Source of the DNA: Cucumis sativus
Lineage: Eukaryota > Streptophyta > Magnoliopsida > Cucurbitales > Cucurbitaceae
Direction of reading: 5' to 3'
Assembly (NCBI RefSeq): GCF_000004075.3
Contig: NC_026660.2
Coordinates: forward strand, 20,146,498-20,210,497
Length of the DNA stretch: 64,000 bases
Below the pieces are notes generated by a model, which worked only from the letters and a program-made list of their open reading frames with translations, searched no databases and was not told the DNA's origin. The translations under genes were made by a program, and so were the position numbers. Below, piece after piece: positions 51,801 to 64,000 of the stretch; position 1 is the first letter of the stretch; every line of letters starts with the position of its first letter.

Positions 51801-53990
51801 CAAGGTTTAGGGTTTGTTTTTTGAGAAAATGATTTGGTAGAATTGAGGGAAAAAGAAAGAAATAAAGAAAAGAGAAATAATGTCTTAAAAAATACCCAAA
51901 AAAAAAAAAGAAAAAACTATTGTATTTAAATAATCATCTCCAATTTATGGCATGTGTATTTTTCTTCTGGTGCATATAAAACAAATACCTAATTTAAAAG
52001 TATATATTATTTGAACTAAAACAATATCTTTGTTCATTATTTTTGGAAACAATTATTTGCACTTTACAGCTCCCAAAGACCATATAATCCATCATACTCT
52101 CTTGTAATATTAACATAAACAAAAATGAAGATTATGTATACATAATTTCATATTCATCGTTCATATAGAATGATAGAATTTCAGAAGTTCAAGTGCATTG
52201 ATATGTAATTGATTTTTCATACTTAATAATTAGAATTAGGTACCATAAAAGGAAAAAAAAATGAAAAATGAAAATAAAAAGGGATAATGAGAGGGATGGA
52301 GATGTATATTGGACAAATTAGATGAACATGAGGGTAAAGGAATTTAAAGTAAATATAATGATAATAGTAGGACCTATATATATATATATATATATTTCAT
52401 TTTCCTTCCCCTCTCTTTGTTTTAGTCAAATTGACCCTTTTGGCCTAAAAGAACTCAAAAGGCATGAAGTGGCCATTTGCAAACCCAATAAAGGGACAAA
52501 GCATAAGTGAATTAGGTGAAGTGGGGTTGGATTAGTTATCTTAATTAACACTAAAGCAGCTATCTTTTTATTTCTACATTTTATACAAACACATCCTTTC
52601 TCTATCATCCAAACAAAACACACACACAGTCCAATTAATTAAAATTGATCCAAAAAGAAAAAAAATAGTTATGGTTCAAAGCAATCCCATTATGATCATT
52701 TAGTTATATTCTCTTTTTAATCAGCCTCCATTTGAGACTGTTTTTTTAATTCTCACTATTGAGAGATCTACCTATTCACCATTCATTTAGTAATAAAATA
52801 TCCTCTAATGTTTTGGTTGAAGATAATAGATATACAACCAAGTTTAATTAATTGAGTTAAGTTTATTTTATAGAGTTAGTATAGTTGTGAAAGGAAAGAG
52901 ATGGAAATAGAAATATAATATATGAATAAGGAAAAATTTTCAATGTATGATTCTCACTTACTATGTTACCTACTTGAATTTTCTCCATAATAATAAACAT
53001 TCATTAATGATTCAAAAATACAATTTTTAAAGAGTTATTTTTTCTCTCTAATTAAGCTTTCAATTTGGATAATATCATTTTAGTTCTTTAATTAAGTTTT
53101 GAGTTTTGTTTCAATTTGGTCCACTTTTAGTTTTAACCTTAATCTTTTTAAACTAAATACTCATTCTCAATCTTGACATTAATTAACATCTAATAACTCA
53201 AAATAATTATGAAATACAATTTTAAAATTTAATTTGAGGAAGATCAAATTGAAACAAATTAATGATAAAATTGTAACATCCAAAATAAATAAGCTAAACT
53301 GAAACCAAAACTCAACCACATTGGATAAAAGGATTAAAAGATATATAATCATTTTGAAACTTCAAACCAAATAAAAACTAAAGGTAAAACGTAAGAACCG
53401 AAAATGTTATTTTCCCTAATATTAAACTCTCTCTTGTTAGCCAACCAACCACATTGTTTTAGCCTTTTTCCAATTAATTTCTTGAAGGATGTTTGAGATG
53501 TAGAAAGATGAGATGGGGATGTGCATATATATATATATATATATTTCTTATTTTCTTTTTAAAAAGAAAGAAAGGAGAGGGGGGTGTGTGTGTGAAGATG
53601 GGAGGGGGGAATCCAAATGTTTCCAAACACTCCCAGACAAAATGAGTTTCAGAATAGAAAAGTAAGGTTTGCTTTATGACCCACAAAAGAAGAGATTTCA
53701 AAACACACACACCTTAACCCCCTCCCTACCCTAACTCAATGCTTTTCTTTTTACCCTCTCTTCAAATTAAACCCTAAAGTTAATGTATCTATATATATGG
53801 TAATTATTTTTAATTTCAAAAGGAAAATATTATTATTATTATTATTATTATTATTATGTCTTTCTCCAAAAGTGCTTTTGTTTCCCTTTGTCTTTGTGGG
53901 GCTTTTGAATCCCCAATCCCCCATTTTTGATTTTGACCCAACTCTCTCTCTCTCTCTCTCTCTCACCTTCCTTCCCCCTTCAAAATCTCT
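45845..53990. other. Gene-poor AT-rich region between PDH and MIR160
   Basis: The PDH 3' UTR occupies the start. After it I find no gene. Visible features are a (TTTTC)n tract at about 50446-50481, a CT tract at 50812-50826, TA microsatellites at 49372-49384, 52376-52396 and 53526-53544, (ATT)n at 53828-53857, (TC)n at 53941-53964, and a G-rich tract at 49842-49875 (separate entry). The 46919-47060 text (ggttaaattacaaaaggtac...) looks like the end of a dispersed repeat. A stretch at 47870-48900 is a little less AT-rich but contains no convincing reading frame. Confidence 0.6.
49842..49875 (+). other. Potential G-quadruplex tract
   Basis: Runs of three to six G are separated by one to three bases (ggggtgggggg, then gga/ggg repeats, ending gggaggg), which satisfies the G3+N1-7 four-tract rule more than once. 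It stands out in a region that is otherwise about 70 percent A+T. Confidence 0.7.
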
Positions 53991-53993
53991 CCT

Positions 53994-54000
53994 TATATAA
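53994..54000 (+). promoter_or_regulatory. TATA box of the MIR160 transcript
   Basis: tatataa preceded by a (TC)n tract (53941-53964) and followed by a pyrimidine-rich leader. Transcription would start near 54025-54030, about 90 bp before the hairpin, a normal plan for plant MIR genes. Confidence 0.55.
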
Positions 54001-54107
54001 TCCCTTCCTTTTCCTCTCTTTCCCTTCACTCATTCATCTCTCCAAATTTTTTCTTCTTTTTTCCTCTTCTTCTACTCCTTCTTCCTTGTGTGTGTGATAA
54101 TTTATAT

Positions 54108-54216
54108 ATGCTTTCAATATGCCTGGCTCCCTGTATGCCATTTGTAGAGCGCTCACCGTCATACCCGATGGCCTCCGCGCATGGCGTATGAGGAGCCAAG
54201 CATATCCATGTCTATA
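54108..54216 (+). ncRNA. MIR160: MIR160 precursor hairpin
   Basis: The 5' arm at 54120-54140 is identical to mature plant miR160 (starts tgcctggctccctg, 21 nt). The 3' arm at 54184-54204 is the miRNA star (gcgtatgaggagccaagc...), and the two arms pair over the full length with the usual few mismatches. The loop between them contains gagcgctcaccgtcatac. miR160 directs cleavage of mRNAs for auxin response factors ARF10, ARF16 and ARF17, and so affects root cap, leaf shape, fruit and seed development. Several MIR160 loci usually exist per genome, so the letter (a, b, c) cannot be assigned. Precursor edges are estimated. Confidence 0.95.
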
Positions 54217-57200
54217 TTTCCTATTATATATATATGTATGTATACCCTATCTAGTCATGTTTTCAAATCTCTAATTTCTATAAAGTATATATCTCTTTCT
54301 TTGTTTTTTATTTTGAAAATCAAATACGCACGGTTGAGGGGTCATTGGATGTATCGAGCTATCTTATTAAGTCGCCTATTATATTCTTTTGTTTTTGTTT
54401 TAACCCTAATGTTTTAATTACTTGAGCTATCTTATTAAGTCGCCTTGTGAATATTGTTAAAAAAAGCATTTCTCAATCTTATGTTTTGTGTACTTTTTTT
54501 TCCTATTAATGGACAGTGATTGAAGGAGAATTTTTATTTTTTTTCTTCATCTTTTTGCATTTTCTATGTTAAAGTTTTCCGTTTTTTACGGGCTTCTATT
54601 TACTGTAGTGTTAACTTAATTCATTAGATTTGTTTTTTTTCAAAAAAAATTAATAATATTACTATTACAGCTAACCCTAATTTCAAAGGCTGCTGGAAAA
54701 AGGGAAGAAGAAAAACCCAAACTTCAAACAGTTCATCTCCATTTCTCAATATATTTTACAATGTATTTCACTCAAGAGGTACCTTTTTATTTTTTATTAT
54801 TATTTACTGCTATTTTCTTCTTCTTCTTCTTCCTCAAGAAATTTAGGGTTTTTTTTCTTTTCTTTTCTTTTTTTGCAGAAAGAATATCACAGACTCACAG
54901 ACAATAGTACGCCTTTTTTTTTAGGTGTTGGACCATTATTATTTTCCTTAAGTTTAGGGTTCTTCTGATTTGGAAATTAATTTAATCTCATTTTATTACA
55001 AACTAATTTCTTTCCTATTTGGCAGTGGAATTTATATATTTATTACCAAAAATATGCAAATTGATTATATTTAAAACTAGTATGGAAAACGCAATGTTTA
55101 TGAAATACATTGAGTTTAATGTTTATGATATTTCTGAAGCATGGGATGAATGTTATATATATATATATATTAATATTCTTAATTATTTCTATCTCATTGG
55201 GAAAACGCAATGGAATCTGGATTACATGTTATGTATATACAAATGTAGAATATCAAAAGGAGTGCCCAATCGACCGAAGATCTGATGAGTTTAATTCTGA
55301 TCGTGCGGTGATGCGTGTTCGAGAAGAGGGGAGTATCATAGATCTGACCTCAGGGGATCCCAAATAGGTTTTTTTCTTTTCTTTTTTATAGGGTTTATTA
55401 TATGTTCTTGTTCCTTTGTGAATATATAATCTTAGTTGTGTTTGTATATTACAATGGAAAAGATGTGAGTATAGAGAGAGAGGAAGAGAAAGAGGGAGAG
55501 AAGGGATTCTCTCTTAGCTTAGGGTTATCTGCATAGCATCTTAGCCCAAATAGCTACCCATTTTATTACATTATCTAATGAAATTATTATTATTTTTATT
55601 TTTATTTTCCTCTAAACATATATATCTTCTTTCTTTCTCTTTGAAGTTGGCTTTTTGTTTAGAATGGAAATTTGAAATCTAACCAGAAAGAATGAAATAT
55701 ATGTCAAATACTGCTCAATGAAGGGTGTTGAGCATGTGCAAGAACTGCATATACCCCAAAAGAAATTATTAAAGAGTATTATGTAAAATTTTGCTTTTTT
55801 GTTTTCTTTATTGAAAAATTTTGGTAGACATGCAAAAATGATTGATGAAGATTAACTAGGGTACTCTTATAATGAGGGATGCTTAATTTTACGTAATTAT
55901 ATATTTCTTGATCATCTTCCATTATTATTTCCTATGGCTCCCCTCCAACCATGAATGATTAAAATGTGTAATGAATGTGCCAATCTAGTTGTCTAAAATC
56001 TTATTGACTTACTTATGTGTCATCTTTCTAAAAAGAAGATTAACTAAGGTAATTTAAAGTGGTACGATTAGGAAAAGGTAAAAGATCTTGTGTATTATTT
56101 GATCATTTTCCTGGCAACACAGTAATACTTTTGAATCAATTTTTCTTACTAAAAATTAAACCTCACTATGAAGAAAAATGTAAGGGGGTATGAGAAAATA
56201 TTGAGAATGCCAAAGTGGGACTCTCTTAATATATGATTGATTTGAATAAAAAAAAAAAGTGCATGTGTTCTGATCTAATTATTAATAATCAGTAATCAGT
56301 ATGTTTTATAGTATATCTCAAATATTCAATAGGATGTAAAATTGTTGCGACATGTATTATCTGTATGATGTGATTGGTTTGAAAATAGCAAAAGGGGAAT
56401 AATTATTGTTGGTATTTGTATAATTAATATAATATTATGATTTGTATATAAATATAAAAAGAGATCAGAGGGTCTCAAAGGCCGAGCACAGGTCAAAGGA
56501 AGGACGCTTTAATTCTTCAGACAAAAGGAAAATTAAGGAGACAGAACAAAACCAAAACCTTCTTTTTCTTTCTTTCTTTCTCTACCCAAAATTTTCAAGC
56601 TTCTCGGCCGCTGACTGATCAATCTCGCTCAACAAAACCTAACAAACTGTATATATTAACTGGCCACAAAATTAATAGAAATATTTACATATATATAACA
56701 AAATTTTAAATTCTACCAAATGAGATTTTGTTTTGTACAAGTGGTTCACTGATGAGTTGCATATATAAGTTGCAGGTTGAGGTAATTTCACTTTAGCACT
56801 TAATGAAAATTTCTTAATCTGTCTCTTTGTTAATTGGTAATATTAAAACATAAATCATTCTTCTGCAAATGAGCTTTATATATTGACATGTTCTTTATTC
56901 TTAATTTTTTTTCCTACTAGTAGATGGCTTTCCAAGACATTAATAAAATAGTAGTTTCACTGGGAGAAAACTATATACCATTTTGGAAATAAGGGTTAGT
57001 ATATACTTAGTCTATTTGATTCTCTTTTTCTTTTTACGAAATGCAGAGTAAGAAAATCGATTTATAAAATCTCGAAGTTGATGTATCAACTAATTCTTAT
57101 ATTGACAGTTAATTTAAATTTTAACTGGGTGAGAAGACATGTTTAATACTATTTCAAGAACAACTCTTTGATTTTTTTTCCCTCTACAAAAGTTGGATTA

Positions 57201-60200
57201 AAAAGAATAAAATAATGGTATACTGCTTTGGATCTTATGAGTTTTAAAACCCATATGACTGAAGTTGCTGTGGCATGTGTGTAAGACTATTTCACAGAAT
57301 ATATAAGTATAATTAACCAACTTAGCTCATAAAAGAGTTCATTAAGAAATTAATTAAAACTATTTTCAATACTGGATTGTTTAAAGTATATCATATTAAA
57401 GCCACCCGAACGAGAACACTTCTTATATATTCTACATTTTTTCATTCTTGATGCATGATTTAATCATAATTAGTATTGTAAAATGTTATTTAAATTTTAA
57501 ACCTTTTCTCAATTGGTCAGTCTATTACCAATAATCTAATAAGTATCTTGGAGAATTATATGTCATCTACCAACAATTTGGTGAATATGAGTATAGGAAA
57601 AAGTTATGTTAGAGAAGGAAGCTTGTTTTTGTGAAGGGGGAGAGAGAGAGATCTCCACTTTCATGGGGTATAATAAAATTTATTAATAAGAGAGGAGATG
57701 ATTTTTTTTCTTTTTAAAATAAAAGGGAAGAAGAGGAGATGATCAAAACCCTAAACAGTATATAAAAGACAACAAGTAGTGGAAGAGAAGAATGGATTGA
57801 AGATCATTGTCTCACAAAGTTGCTATACTGACAAGTTATTTCATTTTCACTACTAATTATTTTTTTTTCTTTCTTTTATAAAAAAAAGATGAATACGATA
57901 CATTTTCACTAATAAATACCTAATTTCTAATCATTATCAATTAACATTTTTTTTTATGAAATAAGAGATTAATCTCATGATCGTTAATTAATATATAACA
58001 TATACAATATAGAAGTTAAACTATGTTCGCTGTGACAATAATACAAATATTTATTTCCACCCGACAACATATCTGCCGCATTGAAGAGAAAAAACTATAC
58101 CTTCCAACTCCTCCAAACCTAGAAAGGTACGTCAAAATTAAATTTCAACTTCATTGCATGATAGAAGACTCATTTAAGTTGTGATTTTTTAATTGTTGAA
58201 AACATTAAAAATATTTTTATAAACACTTATTAAACTTCTCCTGTTTAACCTCTCAAACAAAATTAAGAATAACAAACTAACGATTAGAAAGGTTAATGTG
58301 TTGTCAAATGAAGGAAGTTTGGTTTATGATTGAACTCATCAAAGTTTGGGATTGGAAAAATAAGAAGTTTTTGGCATATTTTGTCCCTTTTAATATTGTA
58401 TGAAAGTAACTAATTATGAAAAAACTTGAATTTCAATAACGAGGCTTATGAATTAGTTTGATTAATTGTTTGTGATTTTATATATGTTTTTATATTAGTC
58501 TCAACTTATATAACACATGGATGGGTAGTTTAACTATATACCAATTTGTATATTAAGGGATAATTAACTCGACCACTAAAATATATGCACATATATAACT
58601 TCAACTTCTTTAATCTAGCTTGAAATACACAAATTTAATGACTACTTCCAACACATTATAAATAGATATTTGAGAAAGATATACGACATATACATATACA
58701 TATTTTAGAAAATAATTTGTAGATTCAAATTTCAAACATAAAAATATTATTTGTTACATATTTAGTCACTATTTTTAAGTAGAATGATTAAAAGAAAAAT
58801 ATCGTAGAACATATAATCCGAACAAGTTGCACCTCTATATGTACGTACAGTTAGATTACCTCGTCGTTTTCAATTTAACTAAATCTTAAATTTACAAATT
58901 GTCACGTGACATTTTTTTTTTTTTTTTGTATTTGTTGTCTTTTTGTTAGTAATGATGAGGGTTTCACCCAAGTTTTTACTCTAATAAAAAACATTGATTT
59001 TTGCAATCATTCACATGGGGATATAAGTCCAAAAGTAGATATAGCTAGTAGCTAGATTTCAAATCTTTCCCCCCAAAAAAAGGACTTTGAAATTAAAATT
59101 GAAATGAAGTAAAATTGTTTCTTCTCTTATTTTTTTTATCTATTTGCAACCCAAAAGCTGCATGCGACACAATTTGACTCATATCAATCTTCTTTTTTCA
59201 CATCAATCATATAAATTGTATTTATATACTTTATGATCATCACCTCTATTCTAAATATCCCATCCATCTTTTCTCTCCTTCTCCAACAATCCTCAATAAC
59301 TTTTGTATCTATATTCATTACTTAACCATAACAAAAGTTACTAAAAAGATCAATTATTCCAATCCCAATTACTAAATTTTGTGAAATTATATATAAAAAT
59401 AAGGGCGAAATATTATTAATATAATGAAATCATAATCATGAGCTAACTCAACTCCACTGGCTAGTTTAACTAATTTACCTCTCAACATTTTTACTTTTTC
59501 CACTCTTATATTGACCCTCTAATTACTTAGCAAACTCCATGTTTTGGTCATTCCCATTTGTACTCAAAATATACACTTTACAGCTATAAATATTTCTATT
59601 GTCCTTTTCAGGTGTTTTCAATAAATTTTTCAAATTACTCGTCACACTATCATTTATACTACTAATTTGTTGATTCACTGGGTATTATATAACTTGAAAC
59701 TCTATCTCAAAATCAATTAAAAATTATAAGAGTAGTAATTTAAGTATGAATAATATGAGATTCTTAACATATCTCTTTAGGAAGGGTACACTTTTGGATT
59801 CATCATCTTTTAATTGTTTTTTTTTTTTTTTTGACTAAGTGTATATATGGGCTTCATGGACTCCTATTGTTGTACTAAATAACATGGAGTTTCATCTTGA
59901 AAGTAATTGAGAATGTAATGAAAGAAGTAGTAGCTTATGTATCAATGTGAAATTAAATCTTAAAATAACTATACATAAAAAGTTAGATTGAGAAATAAGT
60001 CGGTTAAATTGTAAATTTAGTTTATATAGTTTCGAGAAAGTTAGAACATAATGTAGTTTTTTTGGTTTATAATTAGAATTTAGTCAAAATATATTAGAGG
60101 CAGTGATCAAAGGATCCGAAATTACACATCATAACATATCTCAGCTAGGTTAACACACTTTTTAACACCCTTTCTACATTTCAATTTCGAAAGAGTTTAC

Positions 60201-63155
60201 AAACCAGCTTTTATCATGCCATAAAATTATTATTGAAATTTTATGACTTATGTTAGAAAAAAAAACCATCTAACTAATTAAATTCTGATTTTTTTTTGAA
60301 GGCTAAAAGGAATAAATTTGTAATTAGACCATCGAAATATGATGTGAAATTAAATTTCCAAGAAGGGAGGGGGAGAGAGAGAAAGAAACAAAATTGGAAA
60401 TTTAAATTATTAATTTATGGAGTGGGAATAATTGAAGAGTTTTATTATGAAAAATCCAAAAAGTGATTGAAAAAAGGAAAGAAGAAAAGAAAAGAAAAGA
60501 AAAGAAGAAAAAGGAAAAATTGAGTTGGAAGTTGGAAAGAAATAAAAGCTGCATCCACACTTGCATGCGACATTATTTTGAGACAACATTTAGCCTTAGA
60601 GAAAGATAGACATCATTTGACACACACCTCTTTCTCTCTTTCTTCTCTCTTTCTCTCTTTCTCTCTTTCTCTCTTTCACATCAATCATCATTTTCATCAT
60701 TTATCGCATGCTCTCTCTCCATCATTTCTCCCTAACCCTAAACTTCATTCAAATCTCTTCCACCATAAATAACACTCATGTATTAGTTAATTTGTGTTTA
60801 TAATGACCATGGCTACATTAGTTTTTTCTAATATTTATTTCACTTCACTTGAAATAATGTATTTTAATGAAAAGTCAATTGAGTAAAAGTTGGAGCATAA
60901 ATCTCATTATTTTTACTTATTTTTCATGGATTAAAAATGTGTATTCATCTTTTAACTCTTATCCGTTGTATGGCACTTCTAATTTGCCTACTCATCAATC
61001 AGATCAAAAAAAATTGCCAACTCACTGGGTCTCAATAAATTTGCTATCATGTCTGAAATTCTATTTATTTCTAGAAGAATATCAAAATGTATTAGGGATT
61101 GTGAAACCTAACCAATTACTCAAAAGAAAATTTGTAATGCATTAATAATATTTTAAATATTAGTAAATATATATTGTAATTTTACTTTTTAGTATGTTAC
61201 AAAAAAAAGATGATATGTGTTTATTATATTATACGAAAATTACGATTTAAACGCGATTGAATGCGATTAGTTGATGTGTGTCTTTTATATCTCTATGGAG
61301 TATGTGGAGGTGAGCAATTATATCTACTCTTGGAGTATGAACACACTTTTCGAATGAAATATATATATTTTTAGATGAGCTTGAGGATTAATGGTTTTTT
61401 TTTTAATTTGTTAGGGTAATAAGCCTTGTAAATGTGAGACTTATCGATTATCTTTTTAGGTCACACTGTGTTATCAATTATTTATGCACTATTGCATGCT
61501 TATGTTGATGGCCAAAATTTGGTTCAAAAAACTCACATGACCTCTACGTGACAACAACATCGGCAAATTTGTAGTTTGGAGAAGAGGTCTCTTATAGAAA
61601 TTAAAATAAAATACTAATATATAGTATTTACCACAAACACTATAAAGATTAAGTTAGTTTTGAGCGATTTTAGAAAAAAATATCATAAAGGTGAAAGTTA
61701 GCATGATATATATTCAGTGGGGTGTGAAACTCAAAGTTCTGGTCAATATTGTATTAAGAATAGGAGTGGGTGGGTTGTATTAGGCCACACATGGAGAAGT
61801 AGATAGAGGTAGGGTGAAGGTGGGGAAGACATGGTAATTGGATTTGGGTGGCTCAATTGCCTCACACTCTCTCACTCTTTGTTTTTAATTGATCAGTAAG
61901 TATATAACTTGTTTTGATTAAATGTGAATTATTCCACGAGGATGATAGGTAACTATTCATTGAGTTGACGAGTCAACGCAACAACCATTTTCTTTTTTTC
62001 TTCTTTTCATCTTTTAAATATTATATTAAAAGAAACAAAATTGATTGGCCTTTACGACAAAAACAGATAGGCCCCCATAACCCTAATTTAATTATTATTA
62101 TTTTTGTAATATATGGTTTAATATATATATAATAGATTTTGTCTATGGAATTGACAACCAATTTAGTTGCTTTGAAGGTATGAATTTCAAAAGGTACCAA
62201 TACTTTTATATATTAAGTGGATTCATCATATATTATAATAATATGTAATGGAATAATAATATTAAGCATGTCACCTGTCACATTACTGATGTTTCATGCT
62301 TCAAGCCATCGAATTTGACCAAATATTTTCATGTTTTTCTCTTTTGAGAAATAACGATGATATTTGTTAGAGAATTAGGTGTGTACTGACCAAATTTAGT
62401 CTTATAATTCGGTGGGAATTATATCTTTCTAACTTTCTAATTTAGTGGATAATTTGTATAGTGTTAGTTTTTATGAATTAGTGGTTTGTTATCTGATATA
62501 ATTTAGAATTATATTATACATAGTGTGAGAATATATAGAAGTTGAGAGGAATGTCGTTTTAAATAATTTTTAGAGAGCATGTATGTGTAGGTATCAATTT
62601 TTAGGAGATAATAGATATTTTTTCTTCTCTTTGATTCTTGTTATTATCTATTTATATACTCATTGTTGAAAAAGTAAAAACAAGCAAAACCAGTACTTAG
62701 CTCAACTTCTTCTTCTCTAAAACTTTTAAATTTGCAACTTATGGTATGTACTATAGATTTAAATTGTTATTTTTATCATGCAGTTGAGATTAATTATAAT
62801 ATTTATTTTTTCAAATACGAGAATAAAATATAAATTATTATTTAATTTCAAATATCCATGGTTTCATCTCTCCCATGGTAAATTAAGGAATTTTGCTTTG
62901 CACTTCCAATAATGCAAAGAAATGACTATGGGAGATTGGTTGCTAAATTACTTTCATCCTACCTCACAACTTATTATTTACTACGGGAAATAAAATTAAA
63001 AAATTATCTGTTAATTTAAATAACACAGTTAGGTTAGTTTTCAAAACTAATCCATGTAATTTGAAAGAAGAAAAGTTAACTTTTAAATATATAAAACGAA
63101 CGCTAATGGATAACAATTTTAGGAATAATAACTAATAGTATTACATTATAAAAAA
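54217..63155. other. Gene-poor AT-rich region downstream of MIR160
   Basis: The first ~1.2 kb may be primary-transcript sequence of MIR160, including a 21-nt direct repeat (54356-54376 and 54424-54444) and a GC-balanced patch at about 55255-55370. Further on there are AT-rich stretches, an inverted W-box pair at 61964-61977 (GTTGAC-ga-GTCAAC), (AAAAG)n at about 60480-60508, and a CTTT/CTCT tract at 60628-60677. No protein gene is supported; the reading frames are short and low-complexity. Confidence 0.6.
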
Positions 63156-63660
63156 ATATAAATATAGCAAAAAATCTGTGACGGTTATTTACAGTTATAG
63201 TATCGCATGTCGTGGAAAGTTTTTCTATGACAGTTCTAAAAAATTGTCACATATGTGTTTTCATGACAAAAAATAAATGTCATTAATTAGTATTTTATGA
63301 CAATAAATAACTATCATTTTTTTATGACAACAAATAGTGTCACTATTTACACATTTACGACTGTTACAAAAATGTCACAAATTCTTATATTATAACATTT
63401 TTTTACTATCAAGAATATGCCAATCGTGATAGTTTTTTTTGTAAAATTTAATTCTCATTGATTCGATATTGACGACAATTATGAAAATGTCACGAATTAA
63501 TATATTACGACATTTTTTTCTTGTCGATAGACCAGCCGTGGCAGTTTTTATAAAATTTAATTGTTATTGTTTCGATATTGCCGATAGGAAAAATTGTTAC
63601 AATAGACTAATCGTGACAGTTTTTAAAAAAACCCATCTCCATCTCAACGTCCAACAAGAA
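63156..63660. mobile_element. CACTA-like subterminal repeat block (putative)
   Basis: Dense short motifs tgtca/tgaca/gacggt occur in both orientations (for example tgtgacggttatttac near 63177 and tcgtgacagttttta near 63611). A ~115-bp unit beginning aatgtcac is repeated at 63371 and 63486, followed by a partial third copy. Clustered subterminal repeats of this kind are typical of CACTA (En/Spm) ends, and gacggtt-type motifs are familiar from them. The terminal CACTA itself is not intact here and no transposase is in view; the element may continue beyond the window. Confidence 0.4.
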
Positions 63661-64000
63661 AAATAGAACCATAAAAGAAAAATGAAGCCAACACAGAAAG
63701 AATCCAAGAGTGAAGATGGTTTTGAACGAACTAAGAAGAAAATATGAAAGTAATTGAGAGAGTAAAGAGAAGGGTGATCAATATCCGGAGAAAAACAAGT
63801 GGTGGAAGCAAGAGTAAACGAATCAGAGGATTGAGAAATGAAGGGGATGGGAAATTGAGGTTTCCGAGAAAGAATTGAAGTCTGAAGAAGAGGAAGAGGA
63901 AGAGGAAGAAGAAGAAGAAGGTTGTGGGAGCGCTCGATTGAACAGACGAGCATGGGGGGCGGTGGTGGTGACGAGGCCAGAAGATGGTCAGATTGGAGAT
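63661..64000. other. Purine-rich, GC-richer right edge, cut by the window
   Basis: It contains a (GAAGAG)n/(GAA)n tract at about 63885-63920 and then a ggtggtggtgacgagg stretch. The composition change suggests an exon or the internal part of the element to the left. The minus-strand frame 63597-63953 is low-complexity and cannot be called a gene. Confidence 0.3.

Noticed and set aside
55275-55350. C/D-box snoRNA (tgatgag, ctga, tgatgc, ctga motifs)
   Set aside because: The gap between the first C-like box and the D'-like box is only about 8 nt and there is no terminal stem, so the arrangement does not fit.
60578-60772. Possible small gene or MIR156 locus in the CT-rich stretch
   Set aside because: The mature miR156 sequence is absent and the frame is low-complexity Ser/Leu/Phe.

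Overview
This window is AT-rich nuclear DNA from a flowering plant. The evidence is canonical GT-AG introns, long AT-rich intergenic stretches, a DYW-class PPR gene, a plastid Whirly gene, a plant class I formin, a two-AP2-domain transcription factor and a MIR160 hairpin. The style of the proteins and of a Mutator-like element carrying a C48 (Ulp1-type) protease fits a cucurbit (Cucumis or a close relative). That placement is inference, not something the sequence proves.

Layout: 1-8111 is gene-free AT-rich DNA with one motif-rich patch near 1.75-1.85 kb. A hypersensitive-induced-reaction (HIR/SPFH) gene lies on the minus strand (coding 8112-9840) with a ~2.9 kb intron in its 5' UTR. An intronless DYW pentatricopeptide gene (13877-15919, minus) follows. 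Its upstream side is occupied by a truncated copia-type LTR retrotransposon and then a minisatellite-bearing, short-inverted-repeat element (about 15.95-17.94 kb). A seven-exon Whirly gene (18748-21588, plus) converges on a two-exon class I formin gene (21972-24159, minus). A ~3.1 kb Mutator-like element with long (~100 bp) terminal inverted repeats spans about 24506-27596. It contains a C48 protease exon and a 178-bp tandem array. A probable solo LTR of ~1.8 kb follows (28158-29969).

The middle third holds an eight-exon WRI-type AP2 transcription factor gene with a 9-nt micro-exon (31662-35640), an intronless germin-like protein gene (37797-38471), and an eight-exon mitochondrial pyruvate dehydrogenase E1-alpha gene (40798-45844). 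The last intron of that gene carries a 98-bp minisatellite.

From 45.8 to 64 kb there is only one confident gene, a MIR160 precursor at about 54.1 kb with a TATA box and TC-rich leader upstream. The rest is AT-rich DNA with microsatellites, a strong G-quadruplex-type tract near 49.85 kb, and a CACTA-like block of repeats at the right edge. The genes do not form a pathway; they are ordinary neighbours on a plant chromosome. No clearly new system was found. The most noteworthy items are the intact catalytic triad and satellite-like array inside the Mutator-like element, the transposon directly upstream of the PPR gene, the micro-exon, the intronic minisatellite in PDH E1-alpha, and the sequence downstream of MIR160.
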